From: Coniferiporia sulphurascens
Taxonomy: Eukaryota; Basidiomycota; Agaricomycetes; Hymenochaetales; Hymenochaetaceae
Length of the DNA: 64,000 nucleotides
Assembly: GCA_002794785.1 (NCBI GenBank)
Contig: NBBA01000021.1
Coordinates: forward strand, 372,001-436,000
Direction of reading: 5' to 3'
Shown here piece after piece: positions 24,175 to 35,936 of the stretch (position 1 is the first letter of the stretch; each line of letters begins with the position of its first letter). The notes under the pieces are model-generated. The model was not told where the DNA came from and did not search any database. It saw only the letters and a program-made list of their open reading frames with translations. The translations under genes were made by a program, and so were the position numbers.

Positions 24175-26418
24175 TTAAGTTTGCGTAACCGACGAATTGA
24201 TCGTCGAAAAAATAACGTTCTGGAAGTTTGTTTTTCTATTATGCTGTGGGCTATAATAGCTACGATGATCTTTTTCGGACTTCTCTGCGGCGGCGGCGAA
24301 GGTATCGCCTCGCACTCGGTATCCCGAACTGAAAATTGAAATAAAAAAAGGGTAAGTATTGAGTGGGTGGGTGGGGGGAGCGACAGGGTAGGACCACATA
24401 CCCGGGTCAGGGGATAAAGTACAAGAAGGGAGGTGCCTATACCCCAACCCCATTTGACATATGCGGGGAAAGGCTCTGTGAAAATATTCTTGCTCCACTT
24501 TCTGATCACAAGTACTTCCGTTACAACGGTAGCTAGAAGTAGCCACACATGGGCGCCCATCCTCACGGCTTTCCTGTAATAATGTCGTCAGAGCTTGTAC
24601 GAGCTATCCAGCTTTAGTGTCACCTCGAATCCATCAGATATTGGTAGAGTTCCCTAACAGCTGGTAACGCCCAAACGAATATTAACGCAAGCCTAGCAAC
24701 CACAACAGGATGACTTGGATCCATCCAAAGCAAGCTCTGAAACATAATCTAGATGAGTGATGCAAAACTGAGAATATATCGGGGTTAATCACCTTCAGAT
24801 AGAACGGATTTAACTCAGCGGCCAGGAATACGGTAAGAAGTAGAACAACGGTGAGGTAGTGGAAGAATGATGCTGTTCCCTCCCATTTGAAGGCAGTGAA
24901 ATCGTGCGGGGAAAACTGCGTTATGACACGCTTTGTTTTGGAGCGGAAACCACGACTCTGTCGGAGGCCACGCCATTCGTAATACTGGTTTTCGTCGGAA
25001 TATTAGTACAGTCTGAAAGGAACTATCGTAACATTTAGGTTTATAGTACTTGCTTTTACTTCGAAGTACTGGCAGGTTTTCATCCCTAAAATTCGTCAGG
25101 ATATGAGCGTCATATATTGTACAAAGAATTCTGCGGTAATACCCAGATATGTCCCTAGCCAGTTGCATATGAGAACATCAAGGAGCCACTACGCGGTGCC
25201 GTAAGCAAGCGAGTTCCTTTCAGTCGTAAAAGCAGTCAGCTTACATGATCCCACCAGCACTGAAAAGTTATTTAGCGATATAAATCCAACCAAAAGAAGC
25301 TCAGGAATCAAATCGCTTACCTCTGCGAAATTGGCGAGCTGGTGTTGCAGGCTATACTCGGCAAATTCGAAGGCTATGCTCAAAATCTGTACAGGAACGT
25401 CTAGACACGGATAACGAGAGGAGATGAAACCATACCCAGCAGAACCAATAATCCCGAAGAATCAGTGCTTTACCAAACCAGCCCAGAGCATGAGCAACAC
25501 AGAATATGTCTAACGAATCCTGCATATGAATTAGGGGCATACTTCGATATTAAGAAGTAAAGGGAAAGAATACCCAAATATTTCTAGGTGTAAACTCGCA
25601 ATTTTCCGCGTAGCTTTTTTCTGGTAGCGGGACTCCAAGATTAGGGTCGATGTATTTCATCATCTGTCTTGCTGTGCTAAGGTCCTGAAACAACAGAAAA
25701 ACTAGCGCGAGTTCATAGAGAAGATTGATCCCTAGGACGATACGCCAGAATGACGGATGAGGCCGAATAAATGGTCCATCGCGAAACTGGAGCATGGAAA
25801 ACAGAAGGAAAAAAAATATAGACGCATAAACGCCTCTTTAACGCACGATGAACATTCTAGCGTTTAGAGTAACGTGAAGAAAATCAATACAACTCACAGG
25901 CGACGCTTATCCCTTCCTTCTTCTAGCACATCATTAGTAGTAGCAACATATGCTAGCAAGGTCATTCCAGATGCGAGAGTTGTCAGAGTCAAAGGATGGT
26001 AAAAGAATCTGGGGTTTCCCTTTCAGTCAGGGGGGACATTGATGCGAAGAGAATGTACGAAGCTTACTCAACACTAGTATCATGCTTCTCCGCGAATGGT
26101 TGAATTTGCGTGTACGGTTCATTGCGATCGGCCTTGTTAAGATAAGTTATGAGGAACACGGCCCTAGCGCGGAGGCGAGTGCGAAGCAGCGTACATCATA
26201 CCCTGGAGAGTAGCCGATGTCATTAGTACCGCCTCTCCCGGTTTCCTGTCTTTAATCACCAATCAGCGGCGAGAAAACTCACAACGAACTGGAACCCCAT
26301 GCAACCCAGGCTCTGGTTCGTGCTCGGGCTCCGGAGGAGACAAGAAACCGGGGTCAGACTCTTCTACGGGCGAGGTTGGCGACAAGTCTCCTCCATCCCT
26401 GCTATTTTCAGCCTTCAT
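24175..26418 (-). CDS. Phosphatidylserine synthase, base-exchange type (PSS1/PSS2-like)
   Basis: An ER multi-pass enzyme that swaps the head group of phosphatidylcholine or -ethanolamine for serine, unlike the CDP-diacylglycerol-dependent Cho1 of yeast. In order along the minus strand I see NEPYTQIQPFAEKHDTSV, FFYHPLTLTTLASGMTLLAY, QFRDGPFIRPHPSFWRIV, YIDPNLGVPLPEKSYAENC, DSLDIFCVAHALGWFGKALI and the signature SIAFEFAEYSLQHQLANFAE followed by CWWDH and LLDVLICNWLGTYLG. The Glu, Asn and Asp residues matching those needed in mammalian PSS1 are kept. Later helices and VRMGAHVWLLLATVV precede a polar tail ending at 24175. One intron appears to use a GC donor (GCAAGT near 25057). The start at 26418 and the second and third exon borders are uncertain. 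Confidence 0.88.
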
Positions 26419-29400
26419 GGGGGCTACCGACACGAACGCCTCCTTGTAGCAGAAAAGTCTCTATGTTGTGCCTTCCTGGTTACCGGCAACGACAATGGTA
26501 CGTTGGATGAGAGGGGACCTTGCGTTGCGCTGTTGCCGCTCGCGTCTAAGATGTGATGACGTAAACAAACACGCTATGATGACACGAGTGGTCGATCTCT
26601 CAGTTGCCAGTTTAGGGCACACTGTGGCGCGTTCTGGGATATGTATCAGCAGAAATCCAGCTACTCATTTCATGAAAGTTTTTCTAAAAACAGTTGAACA
26701 CAAATGGTACGTGTATCCCTATAATCGCCATGTGGTTCAAGTAGTAGCCGTGCTACTACCTAGCTGAGACCGTAGTGCACTATCGATGGACGCAGTGTCA
26801 CTGACGGGGGAACACCACGTTATCTAATACATCTAGTATAGACACAGAAAATGCGAACCGAGCCGGAAGTCCAGGACGTTCATCATAGTACCCGCGTTTC
26901 ACCTTTGCGCGTAGGTTATGCGGCAAGCTAAACCTAGAACCCGGGGAATAGGAAAGTACCTCGTAGGTAACCAGCGCAAATCATTGGCCTCAAAATGATG
27001 GCGCAAATAAGTAGGGCATTGCAGATCGATAGTATTGTTTGTAACCCAAAGCGAGGAGTTTAAGTCTTGAGAGCGCACTGACTCCGAGCCCCTGAAAATC
27101 ATTTAGGCGTCGGTTCTTAAGACCAGCTACAACCGTAAAAGTATACTAATCATGTGGGTGTGCTGGCTGTTGTTCTTCTGAAGTGTCGTGGCGGCTTAAA
27201 GCCCAATGTGTGGCACTACACGTTTTCCGTGCCCATGCGGTGTCGTTCAGAAATCCTCGGATATTTACATCCCGCTGCTAACGAGCAGCACCGGCCGCAG
27301 CCTGGTTTCCTGTACTTGACAGCGCCACCATACTTCCATTCGATGATCCGACTTTAGCAGAGTTTAAGAGCAGCATATTCAAGGACTAAAAATAGTATAT
27401 ACATGCGCCCGGTTGAGATATAGCGGATCCTTCTCGGGTCGGAAAGAAAAAAGGAGGAAGCATTTGTCGTTTCTAAATATATAGGTGCCCCATCGGCGAG
27501 GTGGCTGAGTAACTAGACTACGGTCAGATGATACCTAGGCGGCCCGTATGCCCCTATTAGTTGTGCGTGAGATTCATCCTGACGCCGACTTCGTTGAAAA
27601 GACTGAATTGGCAGACCTTAAGCCGTCCATGATAGCCAACAAATTTACGCCTCAGAGGAGAAAAAATGTTGTCCCTGAAGAAGAAGAAGCCTCACCTGTC
27701 CAAATACTAGCTAGGTCGCAATCAAGCTCGATAACCCGGGTCATTAACATCAACTAAAAAGACAAATAGCCGCCACAGGTCAGCTGAGGAGCAATAAAAG
27801 TGTGGAACTATCTAGACACCGGAAGGTGCATGGTAACTGCTCGGTTACCATGCGGCTAGGCGCACACATCCGAAGTCTGCCACATTTCCATCCAGTAAGG
27901 AAACCATACACGACGATGACACAATACCAGAACGTCGAAAGCTACTGCCGCCTTGCCGAGGCGATTGCAACTTGAGCGCATTTTGTTGCAAAGAAGTCAA
28001 CGGCCATCTCGCCCCTGAACAGGGGTCCGAAGCTGACGGACATTTACGCTCCATGAAGAGGACATTTCGGACTGGAAGCACTCGACCCTTGCATCGAGCG
28101 TGACACATTAGAAGAGAACCTTGAAAAGGCGTAAACCACCGGAGGTTTCATCGCTCCAGTCTATGCAAGCAAGCTATAGTGCAGTTCCGCTTCCTTAAAT
28201 TATCCAGATGAAGTAGATCTTAGCTAAAGGCGACGGGGCATTTGAAGCAGGAGAACTTCGGGGAAATGACTACACGTAGGCTATCGGTCGGTCCATCGTC
28301 AATTGACTCACGGTGCCATTACGTTTAAATCATAATCGTACCTTTGTGCTCCCACTATGGCAAGGCTTTCCTCCCCTTCCCGCAAGCGCCTATTATCTGT
28401 AAAGCCGTTGAGGTCACGCTAGGTCGGTGCTTCGGATATGAATACGGAGACCGCGGAGTATCCATAACTGTAAACTTGACCCCTAGTGTTATTCTGGACG
28501 TGGAGGACAGCGGGTCTAGGTCCAAGGCTCGCCCCATCCCGCCTTACGATGTGATGCTGTAGTTCCGGTCAGTACAGGGCGCCAGTGGGGTTCACCGCTG
28601 GCTATGGAGTCGCACTTTGGAAGAGTAAGCCTCCGGACACTCCTCCAATCGCTTGAGAAGATAAACGTCTGTTTGCTCAAAAAGTGCGAGCAAAATTTTC
28701 TGGCTTCTTCAAGTAGCAACGTATCGGAGTTCTTCCCTTGACTCGACCATCTGCGTGGCCACTGCGTGTCTTGGCGCATGCCATTGATTTATCGCACCGG
28801 CGAAGCGGAAAGTTCTTACAGTCTGACCTTCATGCCGTCCTCCCGGAAACACGGGGTGCACTGAGATATTTGGCCCCGGCAACGTACTCCATGTACCTTA
28901 CGTGCGCGCTAGATGTTGTCGTCTCAAGTCACGCCTTTGAATAGTTGACTTGAGGCTTCTGTGGGAGTTTCCTAAGCGGATCGTGATTTCGCCGTCGCGA
29001 CCACCCTATCCGTAGAACTTCGAAGCAGCGGCGAACTTGGCGATATAGCCAGGGGACACATCAGCGCGAGCTCGCGAAGGTCTATAAGGATCCTGAAGCG
29101 GGAAAGCTTGTTTGAAGGTTGTACAAGACTGTAGCCTTACTTACCGCGATCACCCGTGTCACGCAGCCGTGACGTTTCCGTTACGATAGACGAAACCTTC
29201 CTTTCAGACTATGTTTCTCGCTTTCTCAGAGTGCAACTTGTTTTACCAAACATCTCGGCTTCCCTACCTCCCTAAACGCCCATCCAAGTCGGCCTTCACG
29301 ACCCGATACTATCTATGAGAATCATGTCAGAAGCTGGATCGTGGACGAAGCACGCAAGTGCGGCGAAGGACACACGAGTTCACCCGGCTAGGGCCCTTCT

Positions 29401-31954
29401 CAAAGTTAGGGGTGATCATCACTGGCAGCAATAACCCATACTATGAATGAACCCAAACATCCGAGCACGGAGACGGTCACAAAGCTTGACGAATGCGTCC
29501 GTTCAATTGAATGCGCTTCTTCGCAGGGACGTGCTCTGGCCATAATTCGGCAAATCTTCTCCAGGCTCAGGCTGGACGTGCTAATCCTATCTGGCTTTCG
29601 TGGACGCCTGCGTTCATCGAAATTCGTCGATACTCTGGCTCGGACGCCGGCAGGCTCTAAGGTTCTCCTTCGTCAGCTGCGCGGTGTCTGCACATAACGA
29701 GGACCTTCATTTTAGAAATTCTGGCTACTAAGTAACTGGTCGGCTTACAAGAGTGACTATATATGGATAGCCACGTTCAGCGCGGGCGGCGCCACTGGCC
29801 AAGTCTGTTCTAGCTGTTAGTGCATACATCCTTCACTCCTCCGTTTTACAGATGACAGGCCAAGACTAGAGGCGGCGCAGCCACGCCATATTTTGTCTTT
29901 ATCGTTGTATCGATGAAATTTGAATAATGCGGCACAATGACACCACATCTAGTACAGTTATTGCGCTTCCCCGCCTCGTCTTCAACTCCTGTCAGCCTTT
30001 ACCCTTTCTGACTTACTAGTCGCAGCTTATATAGTTTATCTCCTTCTAAAGTTCCTGCTTATGGAAAGTCTCGGGCAACACACAGGTCATCTTTGATGCC
30101 GGTTTATTCCCTGTCTATTCTTGCATATGCTGGTGGTAGGAACATTACATCAAAATGCAGCGAGCTCTTTCAGTGCTCCTTCTTCGTCACTTGCACACTC
30201 CTACGTTGGGACATGGCGATATTAACCAGAAGCCCCACAGAATGGTTATGAAACAAACCGAAAAATAGGCTACGTCGATTTCTTCCTTTTTCTATTTTTT
30301 CCCCGACCCGCAACGTTGTCTTTTCCCCTCTGCGTTCCCACACGATTCTTATTTTGACTGCCGGGCTATCATGAACGTCTTTACTAACGGATAGGAATCG
30401 GAACTATATGCCTTTTCCATCTCTGCCTTCCGTGACCGGGGGAAAGGGCGCGGTGTCTACTTAGGATTATGGGGGCGCATTCTTTGCTTTCTGATGCATG
30501 CTGAGGGTTTCGTCATATCGCATGAGCCAAGAGAATGAATATTATAGGTCCGACGCGGCCCCATTCTAATTTTCAATATCAGGCTGCACCTGACGCCTAG
30601 GACCATGCCTAACGAGGTTACTCCCTCGTCATTACAGGCTGAGAGTACGCCGACCCTCCCTTTCGAAAAAGAAGATTAATTACCCCCGGTTGAACACTCA
30701 TCGCCGGGCCTGACGAACGCTACCCCTGTCCAGTGACCGTCAAACACTGCTGTACTATAAACAAGACGGTCAACGATTGCTTGTCTATCGCGCAAGCGCA
30801 AGCTCGGCACTCCGTTTCACTCCAGTGTTCCCTCAGCACATGGCAAATGTCGCCAAGCAGAGTAGCATGCGCGCATGGCGAAGATGCAATAATTACGCTA
30901 GTCTCTTGTATGTTCTCCCGTGGACTTTGTATAAACTACTATGAAATCTGTTTTCGAACGCCCAGGCGCACCGGTGGCGTGAGACGAGGGCATCGATCAC
31001 ATTCTACCCACCAGTCAAGTCGAGCTCTACACGCTTTGCTGTCTCCTGAGAGCCCTTTTCGCTGCCCTTTCTGTATGTAGTGTTCTTTCTAGCAGATGTT
31101 TTTCCAGAAAAATCATCGTTGCCCAGTAAGGAAATGGCGCGGATCTTCATACGCTTGCCCCAAGGAGGTGCCGCACTACGCCACGGTTTCCCTTCGCCTG
31201 TATTGTGCATTAACTTGGAAGCGAGCTCAGCGATCGCTTGCTCGTCCTGCGCCGCCGAGGCACCAAGTTCATAATCGGAAAGAGGAAGTCCCACCGAACA
31301 CGGAGAACTCGGTGCGCGTCCGGAAATCCGTGACGCTTCGGTCAGTCAGCAGCCGGTGAGGGCATCGGGGAGGGGGTGCTCTCGACGAGAAGATGGCGAA
31401 GCAAAATACGGAACTAGGACTTCCCGGTTTCGGAACCACGCCGATAACATTTGCAGCGGTGAGAATAGTCAGTCGGTGTACAACATAGCGTTTACATCAG
31501 GTCGTCATAGGGGCTGCCGCTGCGTGCTGCCAGTGACACGTGTAGTTCTGGATATATTTGATGTTTGGCGCAGTTCGGTCACTACCTCGAAAAGGTGCGG
31601 ATATCCCACCGCCATTTTAATATTTCATTTTAAATTTTACGAGCAAATTAGGATAGTGGACCGGTCGGGACTGGCGATGCAAAGAGAGATTGGCCTGCGA
31701 CGATTCAGAAACGCGCATCGACATCAGACGATAGCGAGAGATCCATTAGATTCTTCTCTGGCCCAGACAGTACCATATTGGGCTTCCATACATTCGCGTC
31801 GTAAGCCATGTATCCTTGTTTGTACACAGTTTATCCATTTATTTTTACTCTTTGTTATAAGCAGGCTTTACTAAAGTGCCGCCGTGGCTTCGATACAAAT
31901 CCTCCTCCGCCGCAAACAGCCAGCCTGTACCGAGTCTACTACGTCTCCGCAGCC
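26419..31954. other. Gene-poor region, nothing recognised
   Basis: About 5.5 kb between the divergent starts of the phosphatidylserine synthase gene (minus) and the zinc-cluster regulator (plus). Frames are short, scattered over both strands, and none carries a domain, signal peptide or credible splice chain. Composition is even, with no long AT-rich tracts, no LTR or TIR pair and no simple-sequence expansion. A hairpin GCATGGTAAC/GTTACCATGC sits at 27828-27853. The right end (about 30250-31950) has pyrimidine-rich stretches that fit a long promoter and leader for the regulator gene. Confidence 0.55.
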
Positions 31955-33614
31955 ATGTTTGCAGCCGACTCTACTCAGCCTCATGTCATGAAGGGCGACC
32001 TCCTCGACCTTGACTTCACTATGGATATGGATCATCGGAAGCGTCGGCGGAATCGGACGACTCAGTCTTGCCTGAATTGTCACACCTCAAAACGCAAGGT
32101 ATGTGTCCCGTGCGTCCCAGATAATGCGAGCTAATGGCTGTTTCAAGTGCGATCGTAAGAGGTCTGTCTAAGGTTTTCGCTTACAGGGTCTACCCAGAAC
32201 TGACCCGCATATACTCCACATGACTTATAATCACAAGACCATGCCAGAGATGCATTCAACTCGGCCTTGTTTGTTATCTGCTTTCCTTACTTTTAAACAC
32301 CCTAATGACCCTCTTTTAGACTGGACTATGCGTTTATGAAGTTGATGATCCCGCGCTCAGGTAATTTGACATTTTGGGCGACGAGCGCTCCGGCACTAAC
32401 GCAGTCTTACAGAGATGACCCTGACTTGGACGAGACAACGCGTCTGCGTAACAGAATCGCTGAACTTGAGTCCCTCGTGCGCGAGCTCCGAGGTACGTTT
32501 GACTTACCCGACGCGCCCAATGTCTCGGCTCGTCAAGAGTCTTTTGAGGAATTAAGTTCTGAAATTTTTGATTTACTGACGTAATCATATGATCTGCAGG
32601 CAAGCCACACCCTCGCTGGGCGGACCCAAATTTCTATGACGGCGACGCTAGCGACAAGTGGCATACGCGCTCTCAGAAACGAAATAGCTTATCAGCAGCC
32701 TCAACTGTGACCAAGCAACGTCGACTACTTTCGCCCGCCTCCGAGCATCCCGGGGTTGCTGTTGTCAAAACGGAACCCGTGAATGATATGCAAGGCGGCG
32801 CGTGTTATTACCGGCTTTCTCCTTCACCCCCACCGCAGCATTCTCAGCATAATGCGAATGCAAGTTACTCAATGAACATTGGTCAACTGCGGACCGATCA
32901 GTATGCTCCAGCTTCCTTTGACGTAAACGGGGGTGCCGGGGGGTGTTCCCCTGTCTCCTACTCACCTTCCTCGTCTGCATCAAGCGGATTGAACGGTTCG
33001 CCTACTAATTTGTAACAAAAGCTTCATTACTGATACGATGAAGCTCTGATAGGTCATTCACCAAGTGATATGTATCATTACGACGACTCGTGCCCCTGCA
33101 CCTCTGATCCAGCCGCAAGCCATTCATTTGTCGCACTTGCCCGGCAACTTGAGGGAATGTCAAATTACCTTCAGCATATTCCGGGGCATTCTCAAAATCG
33201 ATGCTCGATCTATCGTCGGATCCAGGAGCTTAAGGGTATTCTTCAGTGGGTTGTTTTTGATTCTAAAATCTCATATTCCTGTCTGACATATCCCTTCCTT
33301 CTCCTTAACTATTAATTTCATCTTTTGACAGCGGTGACGGCTCCCCAAAATCAACGACACCGCCTGCGGTACCCTTCGGGGGATTCGAGGCGCACCATTC
33401 AGATTCCCTTCGCTCCCCAGTTGAAAGCGATCTAATGACACCAATGTCAGTTTCAGCATCCGTGCCTCTATCCGTGCCTGCAACTCCCCATCCGCTCCAT
33501 GTTATGCATTGGGGGACTGCTGAAAATGGTGGACACCATAATGGTGTAAACTCATATTTCGCAAATCAGGAAGCTTATGCGAAGGCTGTCAGTGCATATA
33601 ACGGCGTGTCCTGA
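31955..33614 (+). CDS. Zn(II)2Cys6 fungal transcription factor
   Basis: Eight exons join in phase: 31955-32098, 32148-32161, 32238-32268, 32320-32360, 32413-32492, 32600-33011, 33066-33245 and 33332-33614, giving 394 residues. The N-terminal binuclear zinc cluster reads C-x2-C-x6-C-x5-C-x2-C-x8-C (SCLNCHTSKRKCDRKRPCQR, then the last Cys in TGLCVYE), preceded by the basic KRRRNR. It is split over exons of 14, 31 and 41 nt. A short coiled coil (LRNRIAELESLVRELRG) follows and probably drives dimerisation, then KPHPRWADP and a Ser/Pro-rich region (SYSPSSSASSG). The middle homology region of larger family members is absent. It should bind DNA as a dimer at CGG-type half-sites; targets are unknown. 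Confidence 0.9.
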
Positions 33615-34334
33615 CGAGAACCATTGCACTGAAGCTCCAAAACTGTGGTCACTCGCCCTTTTTCCAGCGCAGGCGGTCATCGGTGATTCACGTCTGCAAC
33701 ACGCGTATAGATTCTATTCGGTCGCTTTGCTAGTTCCTAATCCTGTCTCACTGACTTCTTGTTCCGGAGGTTTCCTGCTCTTGCGTTTTCGGCTCTTGTG
33801 TACCTCTTTATTTCTTCGATCTCTAATGACCCGGGCCGTCACTCCTCCCGATGCCTTCCATGTTCCTTCCATGTCCTTGGCGGCACGATATGCCATGTCG
33901 CCTCCGAAGCGACACTTTCGTGTATCCTCCCCGTGTGTTCGGTCCCTCGTATGACCCTTGTCCCACGTCTGGCAGAGCGTATGCATTGTAGCCTCAGGGG
34001 AAAACGACGGAGCCCAATTGCTTTCACCGACGTTCTCACCCTAGGCCGTCCCTTGTATTTGTTTGATACCAACGACAGACAGTGCCTCCTGCTCTAAGCG
34101 CTGTCCGCTTCTTCCCTATTTCACAAGGCCCTGGTTGGTAGTATTTATTCATTTAGTCCTTCGCTCCTTCATGTACACAAACATATACAGATACACTATA
34201 CATAGAAAGAATGCATCCGTATCGCTTGCGGTTAAACTTACTACGGCTAGAGACAATACTGGAAAATAACGTTACCCTCAATCAGTATCAGTTCATCCGA
34301 GCGGAGTCCCTTTCCCGTAGTCATCGCCTTCACC
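33615..34334. other. Intergenic region, no gene recognised
   Basis: About 720 bp between the regulator stop and the end of the decayed TANGO2 copy; CT-rich 3' flanking sequence with no recognisable frame. Confidence 0.5.
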
Positions 34335-35394
34335 CCGAGGCAATCTAACTGAAAACGAAACAACCCAGAACGACACTGTGTTCGAACTCCGTGGATCGCC
34401 TCGGACCATCCTTTCCCCTCTTCAGGTAACAGGTTCTATGCAACTTCTTGACGAACGCTCCGTATTGCTGTACAGGAGGGAGTCGAGGAATGCATCCCGC
34501 CAAGGTCCTCCCCGCCCGCACAGCCTGCAAACCGAGCCGCCCGAACAAACAATGGTGGGGCTTGATTCAGTTTCCAGAGCTGTTGCGATTGGCCGGCGGC
34601 GTTTCCGGATGCCATTGAATTGAAAATGACATCGAGATTGGGGTTGAAAAATCACCGGTACATTTACTCCGGTGAGCTCTGAAAGGGAGGTATGAAATGG
34701 TAGCGTAAACCCTCACCCACTCAAACTCATACCCCAACGCCCCCGAACAAACTTCCCCTCCAACCGAGCCACGCCCTCCGCCGACTCGTCGCTCTTTATA
34801 CCACCGACCCGTTATCGCACCGCCACCTTCCGAGTTCTTTGCAAGCGGTGCCATCGCACACGCGACACACCCTGTCCCTGTTTCCCTCAAAATGAGACAA
34901 CGCTAGCATTTGGACTAAGCAAATTAACTCAGGGCTGCGATGGTTGATTTATCAGTCCTTCACACCAAGAGTGCCCGGGGCAGAAGTGAGGAAAACAGGT
35001 GGTCTCGACATGACCTGTATGAGCCGTGCTGCTCGGTGATATTTGTCCTGATTGACTTCGGTCAGCCCTTATACAAATAGTAAAACATGTGTTCGCCACG
35101 GACGACAATACTGTCACTCTGCCATCTCGGTTAATGCCCGAGGACAGTCTGACTGGACATCACGGCTTGGAAAAAACAACAAAGCTACTCTCGGGACCCC
35201 GCCCATGCCCAAATTAATGAAAACATGCTTCGACCACAGGACAAGCCGTGAGACATACTTGTCGCGTGTCGTGCACAGGATTCCGCAAAGACATGCCTGA
35301 TCAGTTGAGCCAGAGTGCATTCAGTACTCAATAGATTGGTAATGCCGCGGCGTATAGTGGATAATCTGGATGGTCAGAGGCCACAAATGCACGT
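34335..35394 (-). pseudogene. TANGO2: Decayed full-length copy of TANGO2
   Basis: On the reverse complement the sequence follows all four TANGO2 exons. The start ATG is replaced by ACG near 35394, the first intron donor GTACGC reads ATACGC, and the catalytic-type NRDE motif reads TRDK. The LTNITE segment survives only as nucleotide similarity (GACAAATATCACCGAGCAGC). The TNSGGGGTITSRW region appears as KNSEGGGAITGRW near 34800. The last exon matches as CATCCGGAAACGCCGCCGGC near 34610 and trails off near 34335. Stops and frameshifts occur throughout, so no product is expected. Confidence 0.85.
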
Positions 35395-35936
35395 CTCGCC
35401 TAGTAGAGCAGTGATGAGGCGCCGCCGAATCGTAAGGCTTCGATGGCTGGATATAATCACACGGACCGTTAACGGCAGGTTGCCAGAAACGGGCTTGGGT
35501 TGCACATGTAGATGAACAGTACAACTCGAACGGGGTGTCACCGATTTCGGTCACCTGCATAGAATACGCCGAGCGGCGATACTACTTTGTGCGGTTATTA
35601 TCATGGTTTGATGTACATTCCCGGCGGGTGCGGACTGTATACAGATACAACTCAAATGCGGAAAATAGACTCTACAGAAACGAGAAAGGTCCCCAAAGTG
35701 TGAATCATCCAGATAAGCTAGACGAGTGGGCGCTGCGAGAGTCGTCAAGCAGATGGTTGCAAGCACCGCCAGTGTGTGAGGGTCAGTATACAAAAGCCCT
35801 CACGCCAAAGATTCGGTTACGGTTCATCTCCGTGACAGTTCGTGTCTTGTGTGACTCGTGACTTATCATTGCCTGTGCCGCGCCAACAGTTGTCGGTCAT
35901 TAGTACTTGGCTGCTGCCGCAATATACCTCACACCA
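35395..35936. promoter_or_regulatory. Divergent upstream region between decayed TANGO2 and intact ARP6
   Basis: Inverted homologue of 21746-22353. In this arm it should hold the working ARP6 promoter. Segments kept in both arms (near 35465, 35660 and 35740) are candidates for shared regulatory sites. Confidence 0.55.

Noticed and set aside
27828..27853. Hairpin GCATGGTAAC/GTTACCATGC
   Set aside because: A single short inverted repeat without flanking duplication or RNA-gene features; plausible by chance in several kb.
29443..29697. 84-residue frame in the gene-poor region
   Set aside because: No recognisable motif or neighbouring exon; similar chance frames occur on both strands nearby.
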